Under the pieces are notes generated by a model. It did no database searches and was not told where the DNA came from. It saw only the letters and a list, made by a program, of their open reading frames with translations. Made by a program: the position numbers and the translations under genes. From positions 1 to 5,772 of the forward strand of contig JBHIBR010000130.1 of the NCBI GenBank assembly GCA_046759145.1: 5,772 bases of DNA, given 5' to 3'. Shown here piece by piece: positions 5,105 to 5,772 of this stretch (its first letter is position 1; each line of letters opens with the position of its first letter). The DNA is from JBHIBR01 sp046759145 [NCBI: Nitrospinota bacterium] (GTDB taxonomy: Bacteria; UBA8248).

Positions 5105-5133
5105 ATCTTATCGCCCCCTCCCCTCGGGGGCAA
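5105..5133 (-). promoter_or_regulatory. Sigma70-type promoter candidate for the asparaginase gene run
   Basis: On the minus strand TTGCCC (5133-5128) and TAAGAT (5110-5105) are separated by exactly 17 nt, each matching 4 of 6 consensus bases, including the key -10 A2 and T6. Transcription would begin near 5098, leaving a leader of about 44 nt before the asparaginase ATG. The spacer holds GCCCCC/GGGGGC arms (5113-5118, 5126-5131). Confidence 0.5.
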
Positions 5134-5153
5134 CGGCGCGCCGGCGCCCGTTG
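5131..5153. promoter_or_regulatory. Near-perfect palindrome at the asparaginase -35, operator candidate
   Basis: CAACGG-C-GCGCC is followed directly by GGCGC-CCGTTG, so the two 11-nt arms are complementary apart from one unpaired C. With no loop this suits a dimeric regulator's DNA site better than an RNA hairpin. It overlaps the last three bases of the -35 hexamer at 5128-5133, a typical place for repression. The regulator is unknown. Confidence 0.4.
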
Positions 5154-5233
5154 ACACCTCGCGGGCCGAGGGCTGGCCCCCAGACCGCCCCCAAGTTCCG
5201 CTGACCGCCCTCAGCCGCCCAGGGGGCAAGTTG

Positions 5234-5246
5234 AGGGGAGTCCCCT
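5234..5246. promoter_or_regulatory. 13-bp palindrome upstream of the 81-aa gene promoter
   Basis: AGGGGA-G-TCCCCT is a perfect odd palindrome, 8 nt upstream of the -35 at 5255. It is followed by TTTT, but the central loop is only one base and no plus-strand gene ends before it, so an operator is likelier than a terminator. Confidence 0.35.
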
Positions 5247-5254
5247 TTTTCCCC

Positions 5255-5283
5255 TTGACCGGGGCGGCCGTGTGTGCTAAATA
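5255..5283 (+). promoter_or_regulatory. Sigma70-type promoter with extended -10 for the 81-aa gene
   Basis: TTGACC (5255-5260, 5 of 6 consensus) lies 17 nt before TAAATA (5278-5283), which is preceded by TGC, an extended -10 'TGn' element. A start near 5290 gives a leader of about 33 nt to the ATG at 5323. The AT-rich patch around 5278-5296 stands out in otherwise very GC-rich DNA. CCCC/GGGG arms (5251-5254, 5261-5264) flank the -35. Confidence 0.65.
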
Positions 5284-5322
5284 GTCCTCATTCATAAGGC
5301 TTTCCCCGCCCGCCGCGAGCGC

Positions 5323-5568
5323 ATGAGCGAGCGTAAGGTCTCCTGTGAGGTTTACGGGATCGGAGCGAACCCCATCCCCATGGAGGTGGAGGAGCGCTAC
5401 CTCAGGCCACGCCAGGTGTTCGAGTTCGAGGGAGAGCGTTACTTCATCGTCCGCGTCCAGGAGCTGAACAGCCTGGCCCGGGTGAACGTTCTTCCCCTCA
5501 GTCACCGGCGCGAGGGGCGAGGGCCAGGCCAGGCGGCGCGCTTCAAACGGCCTCCCGCCTCCACCTGA
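5323..5568 (+). CDS. Hypothetical 81-aa protein behind a good promoter
   Basis: I do not recognise this protein. It starts with MSERKVSCEVYGIGANPIPM, has a compact, probably beta-rich middle (RPRQVFEFEGERYFIVRVQE, residues 28-47, then VNVLPL), and ends in a basic, low-complexity tail (RREGRGPGQAARFKRPPAST). It has no membrane segment or signal peptide. The alternating charged and hydrophobic strands could form a small SH3-like or OB-like barrel, and the basic tail could bind nucleic acid; both are inference. The ribosome binding site is weak (GCGAGC before the ATG). The promoter at 5255-5283 and the sensible amino-acid makeup support it over the frame on the opposite strand. It is divergent from the asparaginase gene, and the two share a 268-nt control region. 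Confidence 0.72.
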   Translation: MSERKVSCEVYGIGANPIPMEVEERYLRPRQVFEFEGERYFIVRVQELNSLARVNVLPLSHRREGRGPGQAARFKRPPAST

Positions 5569-5583
5569 GAGGGGGGTTCCCTC
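5569..5583 (+). terminator. Hairpin directly after the 81-aa gene
   Basis: GAGGG (5569-5573) and CCCTC (5579-5583) form a 5-bp stem around GGGTT, starting on the base after the TGA. There is no U-tract, so this is a weak terminator candidate only. Confidence 0.3.
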
Positions 5584-5667
5584 CCCGCCCTATCTCCGAG
5601 GGCTTCAGGAGTCGCAGCCCGGGTCGCCCCCGCATCTTGGGCCCTGTCGGGAAAAGGCGCCCCCTTC

Positions 5668-5772
5668 TCAATCCGCCGCCTCCAGCATCGCTCTCGCCCC
5701 TGAGGCCCTCTCCCGAGGGACCCACCGACCTATCGCCCTCCTCAAGTCCTTGCGGTAGCCAAAGATCCTCTC
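5668..5772 (-). CDS. Possible 3' end of a minus-strand gene entering from the right (partial)
   Basis: On the minus strand the frame is open from the window edge to TGA at 5670-5668, giving 34 residues: ERIFGYRKDLRRAIGRWVPR, then ERASGARAMLEAAD. The mix of aromatic, charged and aliphatic residues with an apparently helical end is typical of a real C-terminus, and it would converge on the 81-aa gene. No family is recognised. The length is too short to exclude a chance frame, and the rest of 5584-5667 shows no gene. Confidence 0.3.
   Translation of the reverse strand, partial: ERIFGYRKDLRRAIGRWVPRERASGARAMLEAAD

Noticed and set aside
5151-5156. Perfect TTGACA -35 hexamer on the plus strand
   Set aside because: No -10-like sequence lies 15-19 nt downstream (the DNA there is CTGGCCCCC). 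It is part of the palindrome arm and probably chance.
3864-5204. Very long open frame (446 codons) on the plus strand opposite the asparaginase gene
   Set aside because: It is antisense to a clear asparaginase, full of Gly, Arg, Pro and His as expected of an off-frame reading of GC-rich coding DNA, and has no family motif.
5234-5250. AGGGGAGTCCCCT plus T-run as an intrinsic terminator
   Set aside because: The full stem leaves a one-base loop; allowing a real loop leaves only 4 bp. No plus-strand gene ends upstream of it.
5068-5505. Minus-strand frame of 145 codons opposite the 81-aa gene
   Set aside because: The plus frame has a promoter, a balanced composition and a divergent layout; this one crosses the control region and ends in Gly/Arg-rich sequence near the asparaginase start.
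1-5772. CRISPR arrays, insertion sequences, att sites or a replication origin
   Set aside because: No spaced direct repeats, terminal inverted repeats with a transposase, tRNA-linked duplications or DnaA-box clusters were seen on reading both strands.

Overview
The window is very GC-rich bacterial DNA, with short intergenic gaps, clear Shine-Dalgarno sites, ATG/GTG starts and at least one textbook intrinsic terminator. Gene content (cupin, RidA, SDR, asparaginase, CaCA antiporter, a molybdenum-hydroxylase remnant) suits a free-living, metabolically broad high-GC soil or sediment bacterium. Rokubacteria/NC10-like lineages are a guess only; nothing in the window fixes the taxon. There is no rRNA, tRNA, CRISPR array, transposase or phage gene.

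Layout. (a) 1-102: the last 15 codons of a plus-strand gene, possibly an acyl-CoA ligase, closed by a strong intrinsic terminator. (b) 268-1560, plus strand: a single-domain cupin, a short relic of the 3' end of a molybdenum hydroxylase large subunit, an unrecognised 77-aa protein, and a RidA-family enamine/imine deaminase 23 nt behind it. (c) 1560-1593: a G-run-rich, potentially quadruplex-forming segment covering the convergent stop codons of RidA and the next gene. (d) 2376-1588, minus strand: an SDR-fold protein in which the catalytic Ser, Tyr and Lys appear to be replaced. A 5'-truncated cupin relic lies back to back with its start (about 2449-2580, plus strand). (e) 5054-2680, minus strand, operon-like: a divergent L-asparaginase-family protein, a small single-TM ORF, a ten-TM CaCA-type cation antiporter and another small single-TM ORF, followed by two tandem hairpins. 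(f) 5055-5322: a divergent control region with a promoter candidate on each strand and two palindromes. (g) 5323-5568, plus strand: an unrecognised 81-aa protein behind the better of those promoters. (h) 5569-5772: short hairpins and perhaps the 3' end of a minus-strand gene entering from the right.

How it fits together. The plus-strand cluster looks like a small-molecule or amino-acid catabolism remnant: RidA clears reactive enamine intermediates and the cupin may be a metal-dependent enzyme or sensor. The asparaginase-antiporter set is probably one transcript, but no shared function is evident. I see no convincing complete novel system. The best leads are two enzyme-family members with altered active sites (SDR and asparaginase), the tiny membrane ORFs around the antiporter, the promoter-equipped 81-aa orphan, and two 3'-end gene relics that point to past deletions here.
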